Assembly (NCBI GenBank): GCA_027486765.1
Contig: JAIXOO010000026.1
Coordinates: forward strand, 1-64,000
Origin: Saprospiraceae bacterium
GTDB taxonomy: Bacteria; Bacteroidota; Bacteroidia; Chitinophagales; Saprospiraceae
Direction: 5' to 3'
Length of the DNA: 64,000 bases
Part shown: in pieces, positions 52,507-60,464 of the stretch
Layout of the letters: every line of letters begins with the position of its first letter
Position numbering within the stretch: position 1 is the stretch's first letter
Translations under genes and position numbers: made by a program
Notes under the pieces: generated by a model
Database searches by the model: none
What the model was told of the DNA's origin: nothing
The model's input: the letters and a program-made list of their open reading frames with translations, nothing else

Positions 52507-53550
52507 ATGCTTGCTGCTTACTTTGAACAATTCCGTGGCCCAATCCAAGTGGCCACTCTGCCAGACCCTACACCTCGACCCGGTGCGGTGGTCATTCGTG
52601 TGCGCGCCACAGGCATTTGCCGCAGCGATTGGCACGGCTGGCAAGGTCACGATTCGGATGTACACCTGCCGCATGTGCCGGGCCACGAACTGGCCGGAAC
52701 AATTGAGGCGATCGGGACCGGGGTGAAAAAATGGAAACCCGGCGATCGGGTCACCGTGCCCTTCTGTGTTGGATGTGGCGACTGTCCACAATGCCACCAA
52801 GGACAACAACAGATTTGCGACCACTATTTTCAGCCGGGTTTTACGGCCTGGGGTTCCTTTGCCGAATACGTGGCCATCGATCATGCTGACCACAATCTGG
52901 TGCGCTTGCCGGATGAAATGGATTTTAGCACGGCTGCTGTTTTGGGTTGTCGCTTCATCACTGCCTGGCGCGGGGTTACGGCCCAAGGGCGGGTTCGCGG
53001 CGGAGAATGGGTGGCAGTGTACGGCTGTGGAGGCGTGGGTTTGTCGGCGATTATGATTGCTGCTGCGTTTGGTGCGCAGCCAATTGCGGTGGACATTGAT
53101 GAGGAAAAACTGGCTTTGGCCCTTTCGCTGGGGGCGGTGGCTGCGGTCAATGCGCGCAAAACGCCAGACGTAGTTGCAGCGGTGCGCGAGATCAGCAAGG
53201 GGGGCGTCCAACTTTCGGTAGATGCCCTGGGCAGCCATGAAACCTGCAAAAACTCCATCCTCAGCTTGCGCAAGCGAGGCCGTCATGTACAAATGGGTTT
53301 GTTGGCGGGTGATCAGGCGAATCCGCCGCTGCCCATGGGAGCAGTCATTGGCAACGAATTGGAAATCATTGGGAGTCACGGCATGCAGGCGCACCAGTTT
53401 CCCAGCATGTTGGACATGATTGTTACTGGAAAAATACAACCCCAGCGGATGTTGGGCAAAGTTGTTTCGCTGGAACAGGGGATACAGGAATTGATGGATT
53501 TGAACTCGTTTCGGGGAAATGGGGTGACGGTGATTGGGTTTCCGGGTTAA
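52507..53550 (+). CDS. zinc-dependent alcohol dehydrogenase
   Basis: The track ORF begins at 52414; the ATG at 52507 (MLAAYFEQFRGPIQVAT) gives 347 residues and the standard N-terminus. It is a medium-chain NAD(P)-dependent dehydrogenase. The catalytic zinc ligands are Cys38 (GICRSDWHGW) and His60/Glu61 (PGHEL); the structural zinc is bound by Cys90, Cys93, Cys96 and Cys104 in CVGCGDCPQCHQGQQQIC. The Rossmann motif is YGCGGVGLSAIMIAAAFGA. A segment VDIDEEKLALALSLGA follows. The substrate (alcohol, polyol or threonine-like) is not defined. Divergent from the metalloprotease-like gene, 120 bp between starts. Confidence 0.92.
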   Translation: MLAAYFEQFRGPIQVATLPDPTPRPGAVVIRVRATGICRSDWHGWQGHDSDVHLPHVPGHELAGTIEAIGTGVKKWKPGDRVTVPFCVGCGDCPQCHQGQQQICDHYFQPGFTAWGSFAEYVAIDHADHNLVRLPDEMDFSTAAVLGCRFITAWRGVTAQGRVRGGEWVAVYGCGGVGLSAIMIAAAFGAQPIAVDIDEEKLALALSLGAVAAVNARKTPDVVAAVREISKGGVQLSVDALGSHETCKNSILSLRKRGRHVQMGLLAGDQANPPLPMGAVIGNELEIIGSHGMQAHQFPSMLDMIVTGKIQPQRMLGKVVSLEQGIQELMDLNSFRGNGVTVIGFPG

Positions 53551-53593
53551 GCCAAGGGCAATTTTGTTTACTGGAATCGAAGAAAATGAATCG

Positions 53594-53613
53594 CCACGTG
53601 CTTTAGCGCGTGG
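53594..53613. repeat. short REP-like palindrome
   Basis: CCACGTGC-TTTA-GCGCGTGG forms an 8-bp stem with one G-T pair and a four-base loop. It lies between convergent ends (alcohol dehydrogenase and the decayed Rpn gene) and may act as a terminator or REP sequence. Confidence 0.55.
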
Positions 53614-53657
53614 ATCGGGATTGCCTTCTATTTCCTAGCGAAAGGGCGGTGACTCAA

Positions 53658-54277
53658 TTACCCCTCGGCATTCTCTTGCTTCAATAATTCCAGAACATAT
53701 TGCGCTTCGACCCCCATCATTTCTGCGATGTTTGATACAGGAAGCTGCATGGCATCGTGGAGATAGTAAATCAATCTGTTGAGGCGTTGACGTTTCTCTT
53801 CCTCGCGATGCAAGGCCTCTTCCTCACGATGTAGGGCTGCTATTGCACGTTGACGTTCTTCCTCTGCACGTTGGCGTTCTTCCTCTGCACGTTGATGTTC
53901 TTCCTCTGCGCGCTGGCGTTCTTTGGCCGTACGTTGCCGCTCCTCAGCTAGGAGGCTGTCTGCCTGGTTTTTTACCTCTTCGATTATTTTCTCGTAAGTA
54001 CTCATCGCTGCCTTGTTTAGTGCTTTGGGTAATATCTCTATAAATTCACGAACCTGTGCTGGTGCAAGTTCGGTGTTTTTTACAAAATCAAGTCAGAAAA
54101 ATACTCTTGTAGTGCCTTGGACACGAAAGAACCATTGACTCGGGTCAGCTTACTGGTATCCAATTCCGTCACTAAATCTGCTAGCAGCATCTTCTGCACA
54201 TAATCCAGCGCGATTTCCAAACGACCAAAAGTGGCCTTGAAAAATTCATCATGCGGTTTGGATGGCTTTTTAGGCAT
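53658..54277 (-). pseudogene. Rpn family recombination-promoting nuclease, decayed
   Basis: Two minus-strand ORFs belong together. The first (54277-54080, 65 residues) starts MPKKPSKPHDEFFKATFG and reads on through LQEYFSDL, the start of the Rpn/transposase_31 PD-(D/E)XK nuclease. Then a stop appears. In another frame text resumes (VKNTELAPAQVREFIEILPKAL...), continuing into the second ORF (54005-53658, MSTYEKIIEEVKNQADSL). That ORF has seven-odd repeats of RAEEERQ-type coiled coil and the C-terminal LIYYLHDAMQLPVSNIAEMMG helix of the family. About 150 residues of nuclease core are missing between them, apparently by deletion with frameshift. The gene cannot encode an active enzyme. Confidence 0.8.
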
Positions 54278-54418
54278 TTCTTTTTTTGCATAAAGATAAA
54301 ATAAGTGTTAAATTATTTAAAATAAAATTAAAAGTTTTTAAATAATTGGTTTTCGTGATGATTTTACAGATAAGGATACAATTAACCTCCACTCAACTTT
54401 TATTTAACATGAGTAAAG

Positions 54419-54426
54419 TATTTTTG
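54419..54426 (+). promoter_or_regulatory. candidate -7 element for the phosphatase gene
   Basis: TATTTTTG matches TAnnTTTG and lies 19 bases before the ATG at 54446. A CTTT at 54397 is the nearest -33 candidate. The leader would be only about 13 bases. Confidence 0.45.
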
Positions 54427-54445
54427 GAGCTTAAATGATCTACTC

Positions 54446-56353
54446 ATGAGAATATATCTTTTTTTTCTCTTATTCCTACTGAATACAGGATTCATTTCAG
54501 CGCAAAATAATGCAGCTGAATCCAAATTTTTGGTGCAACCCTACCTGCAATTTTCCACCCAAAGTGGCATGTATGTGCTCTGGGAAACCAAAGAACCCGC
54601 CAGTACCCTGGTGCAGTTTGGTGAAGCGCGGGCCAAAGCTGACCAAGTTGTACTAGACCGCGAAGCCCGCCTGGAAGGTAGCCGCTTGATGCACGAAGTA
54701 TTGCTCGATAACCTGAAACCCGAAACCAATTATTTCTGGCAAGTGACCACCGTCACCCAAACTGGCGAAAAGATTCAATCGCCTGTCTATACTTTTAAAA
54801 CAGCAGTAAAAGATAGTAGCGCATACTTGTTTGGCCTGGTTGGCGACACCCAACGCAACAACCGTACGCCCTGGGCTTGGGGAAAAATTGCTGAAAAACT
54901 GTGGCAGGATCGTCCCAATTTTGTGGTTCACGCTGGCGATGTGGTGGATCAGGGTATGGATAAAAATGACTGGGTAGACAATTTTTTCCCGAATGGTCAA
55001 ATTCTGATGAGTCGGGTACCTGTGTATACTGCCATCGGCAACCACGAACAAGACGCTCCTTATTATTACCAGTACATGGTGGCACCTGCCCCGGAATACT
55101 ACTACACCTTCAAATACGGCAACGCCCAGTTTTTCATGATCGACTCCAACCGCGACCTCAAGGAAGGCTCCGAGCAATACAACTGGTTGGAATGGGAATT
55201 GTCCAAATCGACGGCCACCTGGAAGATTGCTGTACACCACCATCCGCCGTATTCCTCTGATTCGGATGATCATGGCAACACAGCCAAGGAGTTGTCTGCA
55301 TTGGGTGGAAGCAATGCCCGCAACCTGGTGCCTTTGTATGAGCGCTACGGCCTGGATTTTTGCCTCTTTGGCCATACGCACCTCTACGAGCGCAGCTGGC
55401 CTCTCAAGGAAAACCGGATCAACATGAAAGATGGGGTCGTGTACATCAACTCCGGTGGGGCAGGGGGTGGCCTGGAAGAATTTGCGCCAACCCGCAGTTG
55501 GTTTACGACGGACTTACAAATTGTGCACCACTACTGCACTTTCGCCATTTTTGAAAACAACCTGGTGTTTAAGGCCATCGATCACGAAGGGCGCTTGTTT
55601 GATGCCTTTCAAATGCAAAAAGATGCTGCCAAAGGAAAGACGGCAAGTGTAATCCAGCCGCCTGCGCCGCAAATTAGCACGGCTGCTACCTTGTTTCAGG
55701 ACCAAACAAAGGTTGCTTTATCGGCTGCTTTTGAAGGATTACAAGTGCGGTACACTCTGGATGGTTCGGAGCCCACGCTAAACAGCACTTTGTACAAGCA
55801 AGAATTGATCATTAGGCAAAATACGGTGTTAAAAGCTCGCGCGTATACGCAGGATGGTCGGGCCAGTCGGGTAATGAGTATGGATTTGCGGAAAATGGCC
55901 GCACAGCCAGCGCAAAAAGTCAAAAAAACGGAAAAAGGACTCAAGTTCAGCTACTACGAAGGAGACTGGACCAAACTCCCGGATTTTAAAACCTTAACAC
56001 CAGTGAAAACGGGCATCAGCAATCAAGTGGGTTTGGCAGAAATTGGCCACCGCGACAACCTATTTTCAGTGGTTTTGGAAGGCTACATTGAGGTGGCAGA
56101 AACGGGTGCAAAAACCTTGTACCTCAGTGCCGACAATGGCGCCAAACTTTACCTCAATGATGAACTGATGATTGATCAAACTGGGGATCATCCCTCCGTC
56201 AAAAAAATGGCTCAAACCTTATTGGCGGCAGGGAAACACAAAATCCGCATTGAGTATTTTGAGTTGAGTGGCTCGCAGTTTTTGCAGGCAGGTTGGTGGG
56301 AGGATAAGGTGGGGGCAGTGCCGTTTACTCCGTTTCAGTTACACCATGAGTGA
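54446..56353 (+). CDS. secreted purple-acid-phosphatase-like metallophosphoesterase with chitobiase-like and PA14-like domains
   Basis: 635 residues with a signal peptide (cleaved after FISAQ). Domain order: purple acid phosphatase N-terminal fibronectin-like domain (about 28-118); calcineurin-like phosphoesterase (about 125-355) with GDTQRN, HAGDVVDQG, GNHEQD, AVHHHPPY and FGHTHLYERSWP; chitobiase/hexosaminidase C-terminal-like module (about 425-490, YTLDGSEPTLNST); PA14-like domain (about 505-630, YLSADNGAKLYLNDELMID). The metal ligands are complete, so hydrolysis of phosphoesters outside the cell is likely. The two C-terminal modules probably bind glycan. Ends before family B repeat copy 2; convergent with the receptor gene. 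Confidence 0.9.
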   Translation: MRIYLFFLLFLLNTGFISAQNNAAESKFLVQPYLQFSTQSGMYVLWETKEPASTLVQFGEARAKADQVVLDREARLEGSRLMHEVLLDNLKPETNYFWQVTTVTQTGEKIQSPVYTFKTAVKDSSAYLFGLVGDTQRNNRTPWAWGKIAEKLWQDRPNFVVHAGDVVDQGMDKNDWVDNFFPNGQILMSRVPVYTAIGNHEQDAPYYYQYMVAPAPEYYYTFKYGNAQFFMIDSNRDLKEGSEQYNWLEWELSKSTATWKIAVHHHPPYSSDSDDHGNTAKELSALGGSNARNLVPLYERYGLDFCLFGHTHLYERSWPLKENRINMKDGVVYINSGGAGGGLEEFAPTRSWFTTDLQIVHHYCTFAIFENNLVFKAIDHEGRLFDAFQMQKDAAKGKTASVIQPPAPQISTAATLFQDQTKVALSAAFEGLQVRYTLDGSEPTLNSTLYKQELIIRQNTVLKARAYTQDGRASRVMSMDLRKMAAQPAQKVKKTEKGLKFSYYEGDWTKLPDFKTLTPVKTGISNQVGLAEIGHRDNLFSVVLEGYIEVAETGAKTLYLSADNGAKLYLNDELMIDQTGDHPSVKKMAQTLLAAGKHKIRIEYFELSGSQFLQAGWWEDKVGAVPFTPFQLHHE

Positions 56354-56407
56354 GAGAAATTTCATGCGAAAACATTTCGAAACAAGTAACCCAAACCTAA
56401 GTCTGCC

Positions 56408-56579
56408 AAAGCGACATTTTTTATCACAAAGAACACCAAGGCAGCACAAAGGACACAAAGTTAGACGTTGACAGGTTCTAATGCTAAGATTATCTGTGAA
56501 ACTTAGGCAGAAGCCTTGTCAAAATCTCGTCCTTGTGTCCTTTGTGCTGCCTTGGTGTTCTTTGTGCCAAAAAAATGTG
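56408..56579. repeat. Family B palindromic repeat, copy 2
   Basis: AAAGCGACATTTTTTATCAC, AAAGAACACCAAGGCAGCAC, AAAGGACACAAAG on the left are mirrored by CTTGTGTCCTTTGTGCTGCC, TTGGTGTTCTTTGTGCC on the right. The interior differs from copy 1 and is longer. It lies between convergent genes, its right end meeting the receptor stop codon. Confidence 0.88.
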
Positions 56580-56580
56580 T

Positions 56581-58983
56581 TTACAGTTTAACAATGAGCG
56601 TCGTCGTGAACGACCTTCCATCCGAAGGCCAAACCCCCGGCCCAGGATAAATCGTAGGCCGCTTGGTGAAATACTGCGTATCGGTAAAATTGCTCACACT
56701 GGCACGTAGCGAGAAATGTTTATTGAAACGATAGGTCGCATTGAAGTCGAACAAACCGTATGCAGGCACCGTACCTTTGGAGCCATTGGGACTTGGGTTA
56801 ACCGTATTTTCAGGATCAGAGTAACTCATGGCTACCCAGCTGTACTGCAAAGCCGCACTAAGTTTGTGGTAACGGCCTTGTATTCCATTTCGCGTCATCC
56901 ACTCTGGCGTAGATTCGATCCGATTGCCTGCGATTTCGGTGATTTTTCCTCCCGTTACTAGGGTCCCTTGTACATAACGGGCATCAAAGTAAGAGGTAGA
57001 GGTAAAGACGCTGATGCTGGAGCTTTTGGTTTGCAGGACATTCACCTCGGTATAAAACTCTACTCCACGGGTGATGGTATTGCCTAGATTGGTTTTGAAC
57101 ACCAGAGATTGACCATTCTCCTGAATGATGGTGCTGCCCATGCGGTTGTTGTAGTGTAGGGCAAAAACGGACACATCAAAATGTACGCGGTTGCGCCAGT
57201 TACCCCGGATACCCAGTTCAGCGTTGAATCCTTTGGCGTCCAAAAGGTTGGTATCAATTTTCTCCAGTGAATTGGCAGGAATCACGTCAGCAAAAATGAC
57301 CGGGCGGTAAGCCTCTGAAATCCCGGCGTACAAGCTGGCAAAGCCATTCAGTTTGTACTGTGTGCTGGCTCCAAACAAGGGGAAACGGTGCATGATTTGA
57401 TTGGGTACTTTAGCCGGAGCCAGATATGAAATCGTACCCGTCATATCAGTGGTGCCATTTTCTACCCGCATGCCACCCGACACAGACAAACGTGGATTCA
57501 ACTGCAACAAATGCTCGGCAAATACAGCGATGTTACCCGTGCGGAACCACAAATCCCGACCATAGCCGGGAGTGACTAAGCTCAAGTCGTAATCCAAACC
57601 GGCGGTACCTTTGCCAATTTGTTGGCGGTTCAGGTCATTGTTGATGTAGCGTACACCAGCAATGGTGGTGTGCTTGATGCCGGCCGTATTGAATTGGTGT
57701 TTGAAACGCGCTTCGGCAGTGAAACTATTAAAATTATCGATGTCTACCTGGCGATTTGAATAAACGCCTGCTGCGTTGGGAACGTCTTGTCTGTCGGCAA
57801 AACCAATAAACATCACACTATTGCGGGTCCCATACAGGCCATTGGCAATAACGCTGAGCTGGGTGCGAGGGCTGATTTTCCAATCCAAATTGAGGGAAGG
57901 CACCCAAATGTCTGGAGCGTAATAGTTGCGTGCGCGGGTAGCTTGTCGTGGATTGTCGTAAAACAAAGCATCAGAAAGCGGACCAGGGATGTGGTAGTTG
58001 TAGTAGGAATGGGCGACTTCCGCCTTGAGGGTCAAGTTGGGTGAAAAAGCATAAGCCAGAGAAAGGAATTGCCCATTGGATTTGCTGTCGCCGTTGTCGC
58101 GGTATCCATCCGAAGCACGATTGTGTGCATAGGCGTAATAGCTAAATTTGCCAATTTTGCCACCAATAGCGTGGTACATGCTGCGGGTGTCAAAGGAACC
58201 GTAATTGAACTGGCCTTCATAGGATATTTTACGCGTAGTATCAGCAGTTTTGGTCACGTAGTTGATCATCCCACCAAAAGTAGCACCGTACTGCAAAGAA
58301 GCCGTTCCACGGATCAGTTCCACCTTTTCCACACTCTCCATCGGTGCGCTGAAGTGGCTGGCTGGATAGCCGTACAAGTCGCTGTTGGTCATCACCCCAT
58401 TGAGTCGCACGTTGTACTCCCAGGAGCGGTGTGGGTCGAGGCCACGGGTGGCAATATTGATTTGGTTGCCAGAGCCATCCATGTCGTACACAAAAACGCC
58501 GGGGACTTTGGCAAACAATTGGCGACCGGTTTTGTCGGCCAGGTTGACATCCATATCGGCGATTGAAATCACCTCGTTCTTTTTGCCTGAGGCGATGTAG
58601 GTGCCGACTACTTCTGGTAAACGTTCGATTACAGTTTGTTGCTGGCTTAATTCTCGTACCGTGAAGGTATTGAGGTCAATACTGGTAGGGGTCAGGCTTA
58701 CCTCTACGTAAAGATCGGATTTGACGGCTACTTCCTGAGGTAGGTAACCAAGCAATGAAATGGACAAGATTTGTTGCTGTCCGGGTTGGGCAGCGATTTC
58801 AAAGCGCCCTTCAGCGTTGCTTTCCACCCCGGTATTGCTTCCTTTCCAGAGGATAGCTGCCCCTTTGAGCGGCTGGTTTTGTGCGTCGATGATGCGTCCT
58901 TTTACCATTTGGCCTTGGGCCAAAAATGGTAAAAGGCACAACAGGCCGAGTAAGTACTTGGACATAGGATTAAAATTTTTCAA
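56581..58983 (-). CDS. TonB-dependent receptor, FecA-like
   Basis: 800 residues. Signal peptide (MSKYLLGLLCLLPFLAQGQ from the second ATG, 58965), carboxypeptidase-like extension (about 27-105, VKGRIIDAQNQPLKGAAILWKG), plug (about 115-245, LFAKVPGVFVYDMDGSGNQINIATRGLDPHRS and VELIRGTASLQYGATFGGMINYVTK) and a barrel to the end. It is shorter than SusC receptors and lacks the SusC signature, and it resembles iron-dicitrate or siderophore receptors. The plug text NIATRGLDPHRSWEYNVRLNG is of the FecA type. A good -7 element and a 13-bp direct repeat lie upstream. No Fur box or FecR/FecI genes are visible here. Confidence 0.9.
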   Translation of the reverse strand: MKNFNPMSKYLLGLLCLLPFLAQGQMVKGRIIDAQNQPLKGAAILWKGSNTGVESNAEGRFEIAAQPGQQQILSISLLGYLPQEVAVKSDLYVEVSLTPTSIDLNTFTVRELSQQQTVIERLPEVVGTYIASGKKNEVISIADMDVNLADKTGRQLFAKVPGVFVYDMDGSGNQINIATRGLDPHRSWEYNVRLNGVMTNSDLYGYPASHFSAPMESVEKVELIRGTASLQYGATFGGMINYVTKTADTTRKISYEGQFNYGSFDTRSMYHAIGGKIGKFSYYAYAHNRASDGYRDNGDSKSNGQFLSLAYAFSPNLTLKAEVAHSYYNYHIPGPLSDALFYDNPRQATRARNYYAPDIWVPSLNLDWKISPRTQLSVIANGLYGTRNSVMFIGFADRQDVPNAAGVYSNRQVDIDNFNSFTAEARFKHQFNTAGIKHTTIAGVRYINNDLNRQQIGKGTAGLDYDLSLVTPGYGRDLWFRTGNIAVFAEHLLQLNPRLSVSGGMRVENGTTDMTGTISYLAPAKVPNQIMHRFPLFGASTQYKLNGFASLYAGISEAYRPVIFADVIPANSLEKIDTNLLDAKGFNAELGIRGNWRNRVHFDVSVFALHYNNRMGSTIIQENGQSLVFKTNLGNTITRGVEFYTEVNVLQTKSSSISVFTSTSYFDARYVQGTLVTGGKITEIAGNRIESTPEWMTRNGIQGRYHKLSAALQYSWVAMSYSDPENTVNPSPNGSKGTVPAYGLFDFNATYRFNKHFSLRASVSNFTDTQYFTKRPTIYPGPGVWPSDGRSFTTTLIVKL

Positions 58984-58985
58984 GA

Positions 58986-59017
58986 GTTAGAGTAAAAAAT
59001 GTGTGTTAGAGTAAAAA
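58986..59017. promoter_or_regulatory. 13-bp direct repeat in the leader of the FecA-like gene
   Basis: GTTAGAGTAAAAA occurs at 58986 and 59005, a period of 19 bp, between the predicted transcription start and the first ATG. It could be a protein-binding site or affect translation. Function unknown. Confidence 0.4.
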
Positions 59018-59046
59018 GAAAATATAAGTACCCGTAGACTTGAGAG

Positions 59047-59054
59047 CAAAGATA
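59047..59054 (-). promoter_or_regulatory. -7 element upstream of the FecA-like gene
   Basis: On the minus strand TATCTTTG followed by C is an ideal TAnnTTTGC. Transcription would begin about 55 bases before the first ATG. No TTTG is at the exact -33 distance, although TTTT is close. Confidence 0.5.
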
Positions 59055-59260
59055 CCTTGCGCTCAAAAAGCCTAAAATGACAAATGTTAGATAATCCCTT
59101 GTTAGTGAAGTTGTATGTAGATAGGAATGCTCCCTTGCATGGGGCAAAAGTAACAAAGTAGAGGTGAAAATAAAAACGCAAGGAAGGATTTTAACGCATT
59201 TTAAGCACTTTTTAATGTTATGAGCGGACTTGTCTGACAATGAAGAGCGAGAACATTAAC

Positions 59261-59296
59261 AAAAAAAGGTTGCAGGCAACTCAAATGCTTGCAACC
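59261..59296 (-). terminator. intrinsic terminator after the T9SS metalloprotease gene
   Basis: On the minus strand GGTTGCAAGCA pairs with TGCCTGCAACC (one mismatch) across a 7-nt loop, followed by seven T. It lies 31 bp after the stop of the gene at 59328. Confidence 0.85.
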
Positions 59297-59327
59297 CATA
59301 AAATCGGACTTCATACGATTAGCCAGC

Positions 59328-60362
59328 CTAATTGTTTTTTACCACTTTAACGAGAGCGTATTTACCATCACTTTTCACTTTGACCAATAAAACTCCCTTG
59401 TAATCCAGATTTTGGATTTGTACAGTATGCCTATTCGTAACATGGGATGATTTAACCACCCTCAATACTCTGCCCAAGGCATCATTGATTTCGACTTCAA
59501 GTGAATTGGGTTTTTCCAGCTTCACTTCGATGTTCAATACTTCATTGAATGGATTGGGATAAGCATAAACGACTGGCTTAATGTCTTCCAGGCTGTTGGT
59601 TGATACAATATTGCCAACGAAGGGGTACAAGTTGAAGGATTGACCATCAAAATAGGCCAATCTGCTTGGGATTGTTTGAGTAATCTTATTGAAATCCGCC
59701 GTTGATATTTTTGAAGCCCTGTATTTGACCATCAACCAAGGCAAAAAGCTTTCAGCAATATCTTCCCTGGTAGGATTATCCCGTGCATAAGTAGAAATAA
59801 AATTTCCATCCTTACTTTGAGCGGTTTTCCAACCAGAAGAAGCTGCATGAGCAAAATCCAAGGAGGTATGCGCTGCTTCATGAACTAAAGTTTCTTCAAT
59901 AATTCCAGAAGCTTCATAAGCAGCTGATTGTCCTGTATGAATGAGTATGGAATTATTTCCTCCACCAAATGGTTGCACACCTTGATGTATCCAGATTTGA
60001 TCCACATCTAATCTCAAGCAAAAAGGTAGCTGACCAATTAAACGGGCATATTTTTCTGCTTCAACTTTTGCTAATTCAAGCGTTCCAAATTCTGGATTAA
60101 CTATGGCTTCTGAAAATACACCATCTTTCCATACCACATCAAACAAATAGGCATTAATATTTATCCAGTTGTTTACTCTTCTATCATAAACTTGTCGCTG
60201 ACCGCGCCCTGTATAGGTCGTACTTTGAATAGAAGATGAGTCTGAGGAGGTGATAATGTCAGGGTCAATAAAAATAGTTCCGGAATAGGGTGGAGTCTGA
60301 GCGTCCATTTTGATAAAACTCAGTGCTAAAAAAACTGCGACAAAAAAAATATATAGTCTCAT
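59328..60362 (-). CDS. T9SS-exported zinc metalloprotease
   Basis: 344 residues with a signal peptide (MRLYIFFVAVFLALSFIKMDAQ). The catalytic motif is HEAAHTSLD (His161, Glu162, His165, Asp169), an HExxHxxxD metzincin-like or related site, with EDIAESFLPWL about 40 residues later. Residues about 268-344 are a type A sorting domain starting YPNPFNEVLNIEV, roughly three quarters identical to that of the next gene. The protein is predicted to be secreted or surface-attached. It is separated from the upstream gene by about 100 bp with a stem-loop lacking a T run, so partial cotranscription is possible. The overall family is not recognised beyond the motif. Confidence 0.8.
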   Translation of the reverse strand: MRLYIFFVAVFLALSFIKMDAQTPPYSGTIFIDPDIITSSDSSSIQSTTYTGRGQRQVYDRRVNNWININAYLFDVVWKDGVFSEAIVNPEFGTLELAKVEAEKYARLIGQLPFCLRLDVDQIWIHQGVQPFGGGNNSILIHTGQSAAYEASGIIEETLVHEAAHTSLDFAHAASSGWKTAQSKDGNFISTYARDNPTREDIAESFLPWLMVKYRASKISTADFNKITQTIPSRLAYFDGQSFNLYPFVGNIVSTNSLEDIKPVVYAYPNPFNEVLNIEVKLEKPNSLEVEINDALGRVLRVVKSSHVTNRHTVQIQNLDYKGVLLVKVKSDGKYALVKVVKNN

Positions 60363-60409
60363 GACAACGCGTTTACAATGTTTTTAAAGATCAGTTAGCA
60401 GCTTCATGT

Positions 60410-60448
60410 AGCGCATAGGGTTCCCAAACAGGAGCAACCCTTTGCGCT
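60410..60448. other. intergenic stem-loop between the two metalloprotease genes
   Basis: AGCGCATAGGGTT pairs with AACCCTTTGCGCT almost perfectly around a 13-nt loop. No T tract follows on the minus strand, so this may be an RNA-processing or stability element between two genes of one transcript rather than a terminator. Confidence 0.55.
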
Positions 60449-60464
60449 GCATTCAAATGGTAGG

